A stretch of 64,000 bases of DNA from Chlorobium ferrooxidans DSM 13031. Its GTDB lineage: Bacteria > Bacteroidota > Chlorobiia > Chlorobiales > Chlorobiaceae. The notes under the pieces were generated by a model. It was not told the origin of the DNA and searched no databases. It saw only the letters and a list, made by a program, of their open reading frames with translations. Shown in pieces: positions 1 through 8,572 of this stretch. Location of the stretch: NCBI RefSeq assembly GCF_000168715.1, contig NZ_AASE01000001.1:267110-331109 (forward strand). Reading direction: 5' to 3'. The stretch's first letter is position 1, and every line of letters starts with the position of its first letter. The position numbers were made by a program, and so were the translations under genes.

Positions 1-230
1 TTCAAAAAAGGTAACGCAGTATTTCCATCTAATATTACACAACCTGACAGGCAGAGGACTATAGGGCAATAAAGTTTAACAACCCGTTATCAGCAGTTAT
101 TAGCATTACCAAAAGCGTAGACAGCAGATGATGTTTTGTTCTCCTTCCCGGGAAAGCAGATAGAAATTCATTTTGAATACACCGCTAGGAAGGATGACGC
201 TACGGAATGCGGAAAAGCAGAAAAGAGAAT

Positions 231-263
231 AAAAAAAGCCAGTAAATTTCTCTACCGGCTTTA
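231..263 (-). terminator. Intrinsic terminator of bchY
   Basis: Read on the minus strand, an imperfect stem (AAAGCC-G-GTA pairing with TAC-T-GGCTTT) is followed by a run of T. It begins about 30 bases past the bchY stop codon. The rest of positions 1-293 is AT-rich and shows no convincing gene. Confidence 0.7.
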
Positions 264-293
264 TGAACCTGATTATGCAAAGCTAAAAGAGCT

Positions 294-1529
294 TCACGCA
301 AAATACTCCTTCATCTTCATGAACACCTCTTTTTTGCCGAGAAGGCCGCTGATCATGCCGAGTACCGTTGCTGCTCCAGCTGCAAAAAAGAGCGGGCGGG
401 CGGAAATATTGTTGGTATAGTAGATTGCCGGAATTCCCCGCTCTTTGGCAAAGCTGTCGAGTGAGGTGGTACCGATCACCAGATCCGGATGGTACTCCTC
501 TACAGCCTGCATATCCTCTTCAAGATATTTGCGGTATCGGATCTCGGTTCCGAGCATGGAGAGCACCTTGTGATCCTCCTCGCCGAGCGCCATCCTCGAA
601 ATAGAGGTTGATGCATAGGGAACTTCAAGCCCGGCTTCCAGCAGAAGACGCACAACCGGCAGTTCATTGCCTTCATAACCGGCCACTATAACCTTTCCTT
701 TAAGGTGCTTGAACTGATTGAGTACCTCTCTTGATTTCCGGGCCTCCTCTTCCGCAACAGCCTGAACCGTAGAGGGGTCAAGAGCGAGCGCCTCACCGAT
801 GCGGCCTATCCACTGCGCTGTAGCGTTGGCTCCGATCGGGTTTCCCTTGACAATTTTTACCCCATGCTCTTCAAGCAGCGAAACGGTTTTTTCATAAAAG
901 GGATGCAGCACGGCACAAGCCTCTGCCTCTGCGGCCTCGATATAGTCCTCAAGCGATGATCCGGGGAGCACAATCACCGATTCGACACCGATTTTCTGCA
1001 GCACCGATCCAATGGTCATGGCATCAACCGGAAAAATCTCTCCAAGTACCACCAGCGATTTTGCTTTTTTCGGTGCGGCGAAATTCCCGAACCGCTTTAA
1101 GAGTGTGGCTACAGCAACATCCTTTGCCTCGGGATGGGTCCTGATCTGAAATGCAGGAAGACGGACAAGCAGCACTTCAGCATTTCCGGCCTTCCGGGGC
1201 AGCAGCTCCTCGGCAATCCCGGCCGTTTCAGCAACACAGGTACTGACAACCGGAATAAACCGTACCACAGGGTCGCGGGCAATCTCTTCAATGGTACGAC
1301 GAAGATCATCAATCATGGTTCCGCCGGAAATCTGCACATTCATCAACTCCGGAGAGATGATGGATTTGCGGGCCGCATAGAAATGGGAGACAAACGTCAG
1401 CCCGTAAAGACAACCCTGGTCGGCAGCCAGACAGACCTGAACACCGTCAATTCTTGTCAATACCCTCAGCCCGCCGAAAGCCGGACACATGGACTGCGGG
1501 TGCAACGTGCTACAACTCTTTTTCTGCAT
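294..1529 (-). CDS. bchY: Chlorophyllide a reductase subunit Y (BchY)
   Basis: Subunit of the nitrogenase-like chlorophyllide reductase (BchXYZ), which reduces ring B of chlorophyllide on the way to bacteriochlorophyll a. The N-terminus has the family signature SMCPAFGGLRV (Cys15) and a second cluster cysteine in DQGCLYGLTF (Cys40), then FVSHFYAARKS, the expected arrangement for the 4Fe-4S ligands shared with BchZ. Starting at 1529 (MQKKS) gives 411 residues and is preceded by a GAGGG ribosome-binding sequence; the upstream in-frame start at 1553 adds only eight residues. The start overlaps the end of the HU/SPOR gene by 20 bases, so the two are probably cotranscribed. BchX and BchZ are not in the window. 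Confidence 0.9.
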   Translation of the reverse strand: MQKKSCSTLHPQSMCPAFGGLRVLTRIDGVQVCLAADQGCLYGLTFVSHFYAARKSIISPELMNVQISGGTMIDDLRRTIEEIARDPVVRFIPVVSTCVAETAGIAEELLPRKAGNAEVLLVRLPAFQIRTHPEAKDVAVATLLKRFGNFAAPKKAKSLVVLGEIFPVDAMTIGSVLQKIGVESVIVLPGSSLEDYIEAAEAEACAVLHPFYEKTVSLLEEHGVKIVKGNPIGANATAQWIGRIGEALALDPSTVQAVAEEEARKSREVLNQFKHLKGKVIVAGYEGNELPVVRLLLEAGLEVPYASTSISRMALGEEDHKVLSMLGTEIRYRKYLEEDMQAVEEYHPDLVIGTTSLDSFAKERGIPAIYYTNNISARPLFFAAGAATVLGMISGLLGKKEVFMKMKEYFA

Positions 1530-2517
1530 GAAGAACAACCCTCTTGATAACATGTTGGATATATGCGCTGCCAGCCGTTTTTTCAGGCAGCCTTTTAAGA
1601 TGTGCTGAAGCCTCCTCTCTGCCTGAAAACCTGCCCGTCGCGACCCTGTGGTATTTCACTGCCCCGGAGAATGCAGGCCAGACAAATGCCGCAATGCCCT
1701 TTGAACGCAAAGGGCTGATCTCTTTACGGGCGGTACTCCCGGAACGAAAGGTTGCCAGTATGATCGTATAGTCCTCTTTTTCAAGAACAAGAGAGTCAGC
1801 ACCCCCGCCCTGAGCGGGTGTAACCGTTTCAGAACCGACCGGAGGATTGCTGTTCGGACTGACTGATGTTGTGGATTGTGAAAGAGTCGCAACAGAGAAT
1901 GGAACGCTTTCAGCAAGCTGTCGGCCATAAAGAAAAACAAGCAGCAATCCGGCAGCTATCACTGCCGAAAAGAGAATCAGGGATGGAGCTGCTTTACCTC
2001 TGCTGCCGGTCGGGACCCGATCCTGCGGCAAAACAACAACCTCCTCCAGATCCTGATACTCCCTGTTCAACAGTGCTTCCAGAGAGCTCTCCGCAACAAA
2101 CCCGTAACCTCCCTCCTGAAGCGTGAAACGGCCGAACCCGTTGAAAACCAGCTCCCGTTTCTCCTTGAATGCGCGGCCAAGAACTTTGGCAAGATTCCGG
2201 CCAAACCGGTTGGCATCGTCCGGACTCATCGACACTCTCGAAACAGCTATCCGCACGGTATCATCACCTCCGGAAATACCTCTCTCGAATATCATCCTGT
2301 TACAGGGGGGGGTATAAACCGTACCGGAAGCCGTGAGCTTTTTAACCGGTGCAAGCTTCCTGACCGCAAATCTGCCGAGACCCTTCACGGTGAGCTTTCC
2401 GCAAGCAAGAAACTCGGCAACCATGGCACCTGAAAAACTGTTCAGAAGAGCATGAGCCTCTTGACTCTCCATAGCAAGCAGACCCGCCAGCTCCTCAATA
2501 AAATCATGGTTGGTCAT
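1510..2517 (-). CDS. HU-like DNA-binding and SPOR-domain membrane protein
   Basis: A 335-residue protein. The first ~150 residues contain two HU/IHF-like modules (KLTVKGLGRFAVRKLAP and ELVFNGFGRFTLQEGGYGF are the GxGxF arm motifs), as in the Bacteroidetes/Chlorobi HU-CCDC81/SPOR family. A single hydrophobic segment follows at about 175-197 (LILFSAVIAAGLLLVFLYG). After a Ser/Thr/Pro linker there is a SPOR domain from about 245 to 320, a fold that binds denuded peptidoglycan at division sites. The predicted topology places the DNA-binding part in the cytoplasm and SPOR in the periplasm. The gene precedes and overlaps bchY. Whether the HU part still binds DNA cannot be judged from the sequence. 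Confidence 0.75.
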   Translation of the reverse strand: MTNHDFIEELAGLLAMESQEAHALLNSFSGAMVAEFLACGKLTVKGLGRFAVRKLAPVKKLTASGTVYTPPCNRMIFERGISGGDDTVRIAVSRVSMSPDDANRFGRNLAKVLGRAFKEKRELVFNGFGRFTLQEGGYGFVAESSLEALLNREYQDLEEVVVLPQDRVPTGSRGKAAPSLILFSAVIAAGLLLVFLYGRQLAESVPFSVATLSQSTTSVSPNSNPPVGSETVTPAQGGGADSLVLEKEDYTIILATFRSGSTARKEISPLRSKGIAAFVWPAFSGAVKYHRVATGRFSGREEASAHLKRLPEKTAGSAYIQHVIKRVVLHAEKEL

Positions 2518-2589
2518 AACACGTCGCCCTTAAGCAATTGAGCGGTAAACGCTTTGCTGTGAATAAAAAACGAATATAACACTTCCCGC

Positions 2590-2740
2590 TGTAAATACGC
2601 GACCGCCTCCATATCTGATGGCTTCATGCTGCGCGGCTTCCCCGCCGTCCCTAACAACGTGAGGGATCTCCTGTGTTTCACCGCTCACTCCATCAGATTT
2701 CTCTCCCGAGTTCCTCGGGATTTGAAATGACACATCGGAA
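2590..2740. repeat. Candidate dispersed palindromic repeat
   Basis: The 319-base gap between the HU/SPOR gene and xseA holds no convincing gene. It contains a perfect hairpin (CCCGAG-TTC-CTCGGG at 2705-2719) and a longer imperfect one (GTCCCT...AGGGATC near 2648-2669). The style resembles short intergenic repeats of this phylum, but only one copy lies in this window, so repeat status is inferred. Confidence 0.35.
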
Positions 2741-2836
2741 CTCTCCTCCATTAAGAGCAAAGAATCAGCGGGTATTAGAGAATGATTTGCTTTATTACAG
2801 CATACATTTTTACGGTCACCTATCCTGTTTGCCGGC

Positions 2837-4042
2837 ATGAGCACAGAGATTCTTTCGGTCAGTGAGCTGACTCAGCAGATAAAGTCAGAACTTGAAATGA
2901 CTTTTCCTGCTGTCAAGGTCAAGGGTGAAATATCAAACTACAAGCGACACAGTTCGGGTCACAGTTATCTGACACTGAAAGACGACGGAGCCCAGATCCC
3001 GGCCGTTATCTGGAAAAACACCGGAATCAGGCTTGCCGTTGAACTCAGGGATGGCATCAATGTTGTGGCTGAAGGGCGACTTGAGGTCTACCCCCCGTCC
3101 GGGCGCTATCAGCTCATCTGTACTGCTGTGACTGCGGCCGGAGAGGGGGCTCTACAGCAGGCTTTTGCCGAACTCCTGCAAAAACTCGCAAAAGCCGGCT
3201 ATTTCGCCGCAGAGCGGAAAAAGCCGATTCCCGCCATACCCGAAACTATCGCGCTCATCACCTCTTCCACCGGAGCGGTCATCGAGGATATGAGCAAGGT
3301 GCTTGAACGAAGATTTCCGGCAGCAAGAGTACTTCTCTATCCGGTCAAGGTTCAGGGAACCGATGCCGCCGAATCAGTAGCCGCAGGTATCGCCTGGTTC
3401 AACGAAACAAAAAATCCTGCACACCGGCCGGATGTTATCATTATCGCACGGGGAGGCGGTTCACTTGAAGATCTGCAGGCTTTCAACGGAGAGGTTGTGG
3501 CCAATGCCCTTTACCACTCATCTATTCCGGTAATCAGTGCCATCGGCCACGAAACCGATCTGACCATTGCTGATATGACCGCAGATCTCAGGGCCGGAAC
3601 TCCCTCGATTGCCGCAGAACTGGCGGTACCTGATACAGGGGAGCTTCTCCGCCGGATTGAGACTCTGCAGTCAAAACAGGATCGGGCAGTACAGAACAAA
3701 GTTGAGGGAGCAGAACGTCAGATCTACTCTATCTGCAGCAGCTATGCCTTCAACCGCCCTCCGCTTCAGATGGAGCAGTTTGAGGAGCGGATCACCACCC
3801 TTCTTGACCGAACGACAACAACCATCAGGAACCGGTACAGTGAAAAGGCGGAGCGCTACGCATCCCTGCTTCAGCAGCTTGCACTGCTCGATTACAGAAA
3901 AACGCTTCAACGAGGCTATGCGCTTGTCAGAAAAGAGGGGAAATTCATGACCGGCATAGCAGAACTGCACCCTGACGACAGGGTTGATCTGCTCTTTCAC
4001 GAAGGAACGGTGCCCGCCGTGATAAGCAGTGATCAGCAATGA
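2837..4042 (+). CDS. xseA: Exodeoxyribonuclease VII large subunit
   Basis: Large subunit of exonuclease VII, which degrades single-stranded DNA in both directions to oligonucleotides together with XseB. The protein (401 residues, normal length) begins with an OB-fold nucleic-acid-binding domain (SVSELTQQIKSELEMTFP, VKGEISNYKRHSSGHSYLTLKDD). The catalytic core carries the family motifs ITSSTGAVIEDM, IIARGGGSLEDLQAFN and SAIGHETDLTIADMTADLRAGTPSIAAEL. XseB is not adjacent. The gene is read away from the HU/SPOR-bchY operon. Confidence 0.95.
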   Translation: MSTEILSVSELTQQIKSELEMTFPAVKVKGEISNYKRHSSGHSYLTLKDDGAQIPAVIWKNTGIRLAVELRDGINVVAEGRLEVYPPSGRYQLICTAVTAAGEGALQQAFAELLQKLAKAGYFAAERKKPIPAIPETIALITSSTGAVIEDMSKVLERRFPAARVLLYPVKVQGTDAAESVAAGIAWFNETKNPAHRPDVIIIARGGGSLEDLQAFNGEVVANALYHSSIPVISAIGHETDLTIADMTADLRAGTPSIAAELAVPDTGELLRRIETLQSKQDRAVQNKVEGAERQIYSICSSYAFNRPPLQMEQFEERITTLLDRTTTTIRNRYSEKAERYASLLQQLALLDYRKTLQRGYALVRKEGKFMTGIAELHPDDRVDLLFHEGTVPAVISSDQQ

Positions 4043-4059
4043 TTCCGGATTTGGGATTC

Positions 4060-4110
4060 TGAATTACGAATTGGTGTGTAGGGGCGATCCTGCGTGTTCG
4101 CCCTCTTGAA
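4060..4110. repeat. Short intergenic palindromic repeat
   Basis: Between two convergent genes lies GGGCGA (4082-4087) facing TCGCCC (4098-4103), inside the phrase GTAGGGGCGATCCTGCGTG. Sequences of this kind recur between genes in many bacterial genomes. Only one copy is in this window. Confidence 0.4.
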
Positions 4111-4174
4111 AATGAGGGCAATTTTTCTTCGTCGTTATGGTCGGTGAACTCCTTGTTCTCCTTTTCCTGATAGC

Positions 4175-4807
4175 CTAAAAAGCACGCACGGCACGCACAC
4201 GACTGTAGTAGGACTTTGTTCCCCCTCCCTGATAACCATCGCTGAAGTACTGGTACCAGGCCGTATCACTGGTCATCTCGGAGGAGCTCCAGTAGTAGTC
4301 TCCGGCAAAGGAACCGCATAGCGCTCGGTTGATGTAGAGCTGGTTCAGTTCATCCTTGCTCGGAAGAAACCAGTCACTGAAACCACCACCCCGATATGCC
4401 CGTACCATAGCGGCAGCGCTTCTCGGATAGGTTGCTGCAGGATATTTCGCCAGGATCTTTGCGGTATTAGCTCTGCCCTGACCAAGTTCGGGTCTTGTAT
4501 CAGAGAGTATCTGCATGGCATAATCACTGTTATTCACGGTTTCTTCCTGACCGGTACTCCAGCGATATACCCCCGCCCATGGTGACTTATTCCAGAGATC
4601 AGTATATCGGATAACGATGTCTTCAGGAGCAGCAATCAGGCCGTGCTGGCCGGTCACATCGATATAAAAGATGATCCCTCCCCCGTACTTGTCACCAATC
4701 CTGTATGAAGCCGCCCGGGATACCTCCGAGACCATCACCATACCGAAACAATAAATCAGAAACACGATCCATAATCGTATGAAAAGTGTTTTTGGTGAGA
4801 TGCTCAT
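4175..4807 (-). CDS. Secreted Lcl (DUF1566) domain protein
   Basis: A 210-residue protein with a probable signal peptide (hydrophobic FIRLWIVFLIYCFGMVMV, likely cleavage after SRAA). The rest matches the Lcl/DUF1566 fold: IGDKYGGGIIFYID near the start, GGFSDWFLPSKDELNQLY in the middle, and YYWSSSE with a C-terminal SRVRAVRAF. Members are exported proteins, some linked to surface adhesion in Legionella (Lcl) and others of unknown function. The gene stands alone, convergent with xseA. The specific role is unknown. Confidence 0.7.
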   Translation of the reverse strand: MSISPKTLFIRLWIVFLIYCFGMVMVSEVSRAASYRIGDKYGGGIIFYIDVTGQHGLIAAPEDIVIRYTDLWNKSPWAGVYRWSTGQEETVNNSDYAMQILSDTRPELGQGRANTAKILAKYPAATYPRSAAAMVRAYRGGGFSDWFLPSKDELNQLYINRALCGSFAGDYYWSSSEMTSDTAWYQYFSDGYQGGGTKSYYSRVRAVRAF

Positions 4808-4915
4808 GCTGGTTTCATAGTGAAGAAAGGGAAAAGACCATATCTGTCCGTTTTTGAAAATAACAATATCGTTCTATAAAAAAACAGATCGCCTTCTCGA
4901 TCCGTTCTTCAGCGT

Positions 4916-5659
4916 TTAGCCGGGCAGATACCCCCTGATGATGGCACGAACCTGTTCAAGCTCTTCCGGTGTATTGACGCCGGGGTTGTCAACGCTTGTT
5001 GTGATACACCGGATTCGAAAACCGTTCTCCAGCAGGCGTAGCTGCTCAAGCGACTCCTCCTCTTCAAGCATCGATGGCTGAAGTGCCGCAAATTGCTCAA
5101 GAACATCCGCACTGAAGGCATAGAGCCCTATATGACGATAAAAGGTTGTCGTCGGCATCTTTGTTCTCGTGTATGGTATCGGACTGCGTGAAAAAAAGAG
5201 CGCAAACCCCTTGCGATCCATAACGACCTTCACCACATGAGGGTCCTCAATCTGACGCCGCTCATCGGGCTGCATGGGAAAAACAAGGGTAGAGCAATCC
5301 GGGGGGTTTGCAGAAAAAAACGGCTGAAGCGCAAGATCGATATTTTCAGGACTGATAAGCGGTTCATCACCCTGCAGATTGACAAAAACATCTCCTCCGG
5401 TCACTCTTGCCGCTTCAGCAATCCGCTCTGTGCCGCAGCGTGCCGAGGGCGAAGTCATAACAACTTCAGCTCCCCGCTCTTCCAGAACAGAAGCGATCTC
5501 CTGACTGTCGGTAGCAACAACAACGCGCGCTGCAAGCCGGGATTTAAGCGCCTGCCGCCAGGTACGGACAATGAGCGGTTCCCCCTCAAGATCGGCAAGC
5601 ATTTTTTTTTCAAGACGGCTGGAATCAAGCCTGGCAGGAATAAGAATTACAGCTTTCAT
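4916..5659 (-). CDS. kdsB: 3-deoxy-manno-octulosonate cytidylyltransferase
   Basis: CMP-Kdo synthetase, which activates Kdo with CTP for the lipopolysaccharide inner core. At 247 residues it has normal length. Visible motifs are the nucleotide-binding N-terminus [25 protein letters not shown], and [10 protein letters not shown] around the metal/sugar site, with the late [12 protein letters not shown] helix typical of KdsB. The start codon overlaps the dtd stop (TCAT on the plus strand), so dtd-kdsB are translationally coupled. Confidence 0.95.
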   Translation of the reverse strand: MKAVILIPARLDSSRLEKKMLADLEGEPLIVRTWRQALKSRLAARVVVATDSQEIASVLEERGAEVVMTSPSARCGTERIAEAARVTGGDVFVNLQGDEPLISPENIDLALQPFFSANPPDCSTLVFPMQPDERRQIEDPHVVKVVMDRKGFALFFSRSPIPYTRTKMPTTTFYRHIGLYAFSADVLEQFAALQPSMLEEEESLEQLRLLENGFRIRCITTSVDNPGVNTPEELEQVRAIIRGYLPG

Positions 5660-6108
5660 GTGGAGAGTGGAGTATCAAGAATCAAGGTTACGGGGCCGTC
5701 ATTGACCAGAGCGACCTGCATATCCGCCCCATACCATCCGCTCCTGACCGGCTTGGCAATCTGCAGGCCAACCATCCGGATAAAACTTTCGTAAAGCGGC
5801 TGAGCAACGTCAAATCGGGCTGAACCTGAAAAACCCGGCCGGTTGCCCCGGCTTGTATCGGCATAGAGTGTAAACTGTGAAACAACCAGAACCTCTCCTT
5901 CACTCTCTGTGAGCGAAAGATTCATTTTACCCTCACCGTCATTAAAAATCCGTAAACCGGCAATCTTGCGGCACATCCATTCGACCTCCGCCATACCGTC
6001 ACCGGGAGCAATACCAAGCAGAACAAGCATACCCGGACCGATCCCGGAGTATCGAGCGTCACTTGCAGAGACACTTGCGGAGAGCACTCTCTGAACCACA
6101 GCTCTCAT
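5656..6108 (-). CDS. dtd: D-aminoacyl-tRNA deacylase
   Basis: Removes D-amino acids (and mischarged Gly) from tRNA. The 150-residue length and both signature loops fit [24 protein letters not shown], and the cis Gly-Pro motif in NDGPVT near the C-terminus. It is the first gene of a pair with kdsB, overlapping it by four bases. The start codon directly follows the GGTG end of a MITE-like repeat (6113-6270), so the AAAGGTG used as Shine-Dalgarno sequence lies in repeat-derived DNA. Confidence 0.95.
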   Translation of the reverse strand: MRAVVQRVLSASVSASDARYSGIGPGMLVLLGIAPGDGMAEVEWMCRKIAGLRIFNDGEGKMNLSLTESEGEVLVVSQFTLYADTSRGNRPGFSGSARFDVAQPLYESFIRMVGLQIAKPVRSGWYGADMQVALVNDGPVTLILDTPLST

Positions 6109-6112
6109 AGAG

Positions 6113-6270
6113 CACCTTTTTTAATCTGTTCCGTAGTTCGATGATTACGTGGCCCCGACAGGTCGGGATCAAAATCCTTTCCCGGCCCCGCCAGCATCGG
6201 GACTGCGCTACCGATATTTCGCCCCTCCGGGGCTGGAACATCGAATCGCTCACGACAAGTAAAACAGGTG
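6113..6270 (-). repeat. MITE-like repeat, full-length copy
   Basis: A 158-bp element with inverted ends: CACCTTTTTTAAT at the left and the complement of CACCTGTTTTAC at the right. The interior carries the family blocks GCCCCGGAGGGGCGAAATAT and CAGTCCCGATGC on the minus strand. It fills the space between dtd and the DUF167 gene. Confidence 0.75.
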
Positions 6271-6288
6271 CCAATATTTTTTAAGCTT

Positions 6289-6582
6289 TTACTCATAAGC
6301 ATTGAACGCCAAAGCCGCAGCTTCAACTGTGACCCCATCCAGCATCACGGTTTTTGTCCGGGAACTCTTCCCGGCAATAATATGCACCCGGGAGGGGGGA
6401 ATATGGAACACTTTTGAAAAGAGGTCACAACACTCCCTGTTGGCGGCATCATCCACAGGAGCAGCTTTCAGACTCACCTTCAATCCTCCGTTATAGAGAC
6501 CGCATACCCTGCTTTTCGATGACCGGGGCTGTGCCTTGACGACAAAAACCGCACTTCCGTTTTTTTCGCGAAGCTCAACCAT
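6289..6582 (-). CDS. DUF167/YggU family protein
   Basis: A small basic protein of 97 residues from the start at 6582 (MVELREKNG). This start lies just past the gatC stop and matches the family N-terminus better than the longer in-frame extension to 6642. It shows the DUF167 core: [39 protein letters not shown] and the basic C-terminal [12 protein letters not shown]. The fold is known but the biochemical role is not. It follows gatC with an 8-base gap, probably in the same transcript. Confidence 0.8.
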   Translation of the reverse strand: MVELREKNGSAVFVVKAQPRSSKSRVCGLYNGGLKVSLKAAPVDDAANRECCDLFSKVFHIPPSRVHIIAGKSSRTKTVMLDGVTVEAAALAFNAYE

Positions 6583-6589
6583 TGCAGGG

Positions 6590-6877
6590 TTACCCGATAA
6601 CCTTGGGTACTTTGAAAAAACGATCCTGTCTCTGAGGAGCATTCTTCAGTATAGCCTCCGATGAGAGCGGCTGAAGTTCAACATCCTCACGGAGTACATT
6701 TATCTGGTCATGGATGCTGCTGAGCGGCTCAACACCTTCAGTATCAACTTCATTGAGCTTCTCGATATAGTGAAGAATGTTGTTGAGCTCGCTGGTCATG
6801 ACAATCGTCTCCTCTTCATTGAATCTGAGGCGTGCCAGATCGGCGATATAGGCAACATCTTTGGACGTAACCGACAT
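6590..6877 (-). CDS. gatC: Asp-tRNA(Asn)/Glu-tRNA(Gln) amidotransferase subunit C
   Basis: Small subunit of the GatCAB amidotransferase, which converts misacylated Asp-tRNA(Asn) or Glu-tRNA(Gln) to the amide. The 95-residue protein has the expected form: helical N-terminus [17 protein letters not shown], then [24 protein letters not shown] and the C-terminal FFKVPKVIG belt that wraps GatA. gatA and gatB are not in the window. It lies 33 bases downstream of gltA on the same strand. Confidence 0.92.
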   Translation of the reverse strand: MSVTSKDVAYIADLARLRFNEEETIVMTSELNNILHYIEKLNEVDTEGVEPLSSIHDQINVLREDVELQPLSSEAILKNAPQRQDRFFKVPKVIG

Positions 6878-6910
6878 AATATATTTGGTCGAAAATGTGA
6901 TAAAAAACCT

Positions 6911-8254
6911 TTACAGTCTGCAGATCCCTATTTTCTGCTCATCCAGTCTGTTTTTCGGGCGCATCTCCATCGGTACAAAATCCCGCGCGTCCTCTCCGAG
7001 GTAGATCTGACGGGGTCTCGCAATTTTCTGTTCAGGATCCTTAACCTGCTCGATCCACTGTGAAAGCCATCCGGGTATCCTTCCGATAGCAAAGAGAACC
7101 GGAAACATATCCATCGGAAATCCCATCGCCTGGTAGATCAGACCGGAATAAAAATCCACATTCGGATAGAGCTTCCGGTTTATAAAATATTCATCCTCAA
7201 GCGCAATTCTCTCCAGCTCAAGAGCAATATCGAGCAGAGGGCTGCGACCGGTCTCTTCAAAAACCTGGAAAGCGATATCCTTGATAATTTTTGCCCTTGG
7301 ATCATAATTTTTATACACCCTGTGGCCAAATCCCATAAGACGGCCCTCCCCGCTCTTGACCGATGCAATAAAGTCCGGAACCTTGTCAACCGATCCGATT
7401 TTCAGCAGCATGTGGATTACCGCCTCGTTTGCTCCGCCATGCAATGGCCCGTAAAGTGCCGCACAACCGGCAGCAATTGCCGTATAGGGATCGACTCCGG
7501 AACTGGCTACAGCGCGGACGGCATTGGTGGAACAGTTCTGTTCATGATCAGCATGAAGGATAAAGAGCACATCAAGAGCACGTTCAAGCACCGGATTGGG
7601 CTTGTAGTGTATTTCCGTCATCTTGAACATCATGGAGAGAAAATTGCCGGTATAGCTCAACTCATTATCAGGCAGAACATAGGGAAACCCGAGACTGTGA
7701 CGGAAGCTCATTGCCGCCAGCGTGGGTATCTTGCCTATAAGACGCCGCACCTGGAGTTTACGGGACTCTTCATTGCCGATATCCTTCGCATCACGATAAA
7801 AAGTAGAGAGCGCGCCGACTGTGCCGACAAGAATCCCCATCGGATGAGCATCGTAGCGGAAGCCGTCCATGAACTTGACCAGATTGGCATGGGTCATGGT
7901 ATGATGGCGGATATTGTAGGTCCATACCGCGAGCCTCTCCTTGTCTGGAAGCTCACCCTTGATAAGAAGGTATGAGGTTTCCAGAAAATGGCTGTGCTCT
8001 GCAAGCTGTTCGATTGGATAGCCTCGATAACGCAAAATACCTTTATCACCATCAATGTAGGTAATACGGCTTTTGCAGGATGCTGTATTTAAAAAACCGG
8101 GGTCATAGCCCAAAAGCCCGAAATCCTCAGCAGAAACCTGTATCTGACGAAGATCCATAGTATTGATGGTACCGTTCTCAACCGGAAGTTCATAGGTTTT
8201 TCCGGTCCTGTTATCAGTAACGGTCAGGGAATTTCTTGGGTCTGTAACGGCCAT
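6911..8254 (-). CDS. gltA: Citrate synthase
   Basis: Condenses acetyl-CoA and oxaloacetate to citrate. The 447-residue sequence is a hexameric-type (type II) citrate synthase. It has the N-terminal beta domain (GTINTMDLRQIQ, PGFLNTASCKSRITYIDGDKGILRYRGYPIEQLA) and the active-site segments LHADHEQNCSTNAVR, GPLHGGANEAV and MGFGHRVYKNYDPRA, with the catalytic His and neighbouring Asp region in place. Green sulfur bacteria fix CO2 by the reductive TCA cycle using ATP-citrate lyase, so this enzyme runs opposite to that step. The gene heads a minus-strand run with gatC and the DUF167 gene. Confidence 0.95.
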   Translation of the reverse strand: MAVTDPRNSLTVTDNRTGKTYELPVENGTINTMDLRQIQVSAEDFGLLGYDPGFLNTASCKSRITYIDGDKGILRYRGYPIEQLAEHSHFLETSYLLIKGELPDKERLAVWTYNIRHHTMTHANLVKFMDGFRYDAHPMGILVGTVGALSTFYRDAKDIGNEESRKLQVRRLIGKIPTLAAMSFRHSLGFPYVLPDNELSYTGNFLSMMFKMTEIHYKPNPVLERALDVLFILHADHEQNCSTNAVRAVASSGVDPYTAIAAGCAALYGPLHGGANEAVIHMLLKIGSVDKVPDFIASVKSGEGRLMGFGHRVYKNYDPRAKIIKDIAFQVFEETGRSPLLDIALELERIALEDEYFINRKLYPNVDFYSGLIYQAMGFPMDMFPVLFAIGRIPGWLSQWIEQVKDPEQKIARPRQIYLGEDARDFVPMEMRPKNRLDEQKIGICRL

Positions 8255-8439
8255 ATTGATACCAATCTTGTTGATTGAAGATTACACGTAACAAAAATCA
8301 GAAACCATGCTGAAAGTGTTAAAAAACAAAGAAGTGCAGAAACATTTCTCCTTTTTCCGAACTCAATATAAACAGAAAAAAAACGAAAATACTTTTTGGA
8401 TTTTAGGGGCGTGCTCTATACATTTACAACTCTTTGAAT

Positions 8440-8514
8440 GGAGCTGTAGCTCAGTTTGGTTAGAGCGCCTGCCTGTCACGCAGGAGGTCGCGGGTTCGAG
8501 CCCCGTCAGCTCCG
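8440..8514 (+). tRNA. tRNA-Asp (anticodon GTC)
   Basis: The complete cloverleaf can be drawn by eye. Acceptor GGAGCTG (8440-8446) pairs with CAGCTCC (8507-8513). The D arm contains AGTTTGGTTA, the anticodon stem is CCTGC/GCAGG with loop CTGTCAC, and the T arm is GCGGG-TTCGAGC-CCCGT. Loop positions 34-36 read GTC, giving Asp. The discriminator is G8514, and CCA is not encoded (GCAG follows). Confidence 0.97.
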
Positions 8515-8525
8515 CAGATACACAC

Positions 8526-8562
8526 AAAAAAAGGCTTCACTCCGGTGAGGCCTTTTTTTGTG
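8526..8562. terminator. Bidirectional intrinsic terminator
   Basis: An A-run, stem GGCTTCAC / GTGAGGCC and T-run form a terminator readable in both directions. It serves the tRNA-Asp gene on the plus strand and the NYN-domain gene ending at 8573 on the minus strand. Confidence 0.85.
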
Positions 8563-8572
8563 CTCGATATAC

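Noticed and set aside
136..420. 94-residue plus-strand frame at the left edge
   Set aside because: It overlaps the bchY terminator and the antisense of the bchY end, and has no ribosome-binding site.
2530..2844. 104-residue minus frame in the HU/SPOR-xseA gap
   Set aside because: Its sequence is the translation of palindromic intergenic repeats and it overlaps the xseA start.
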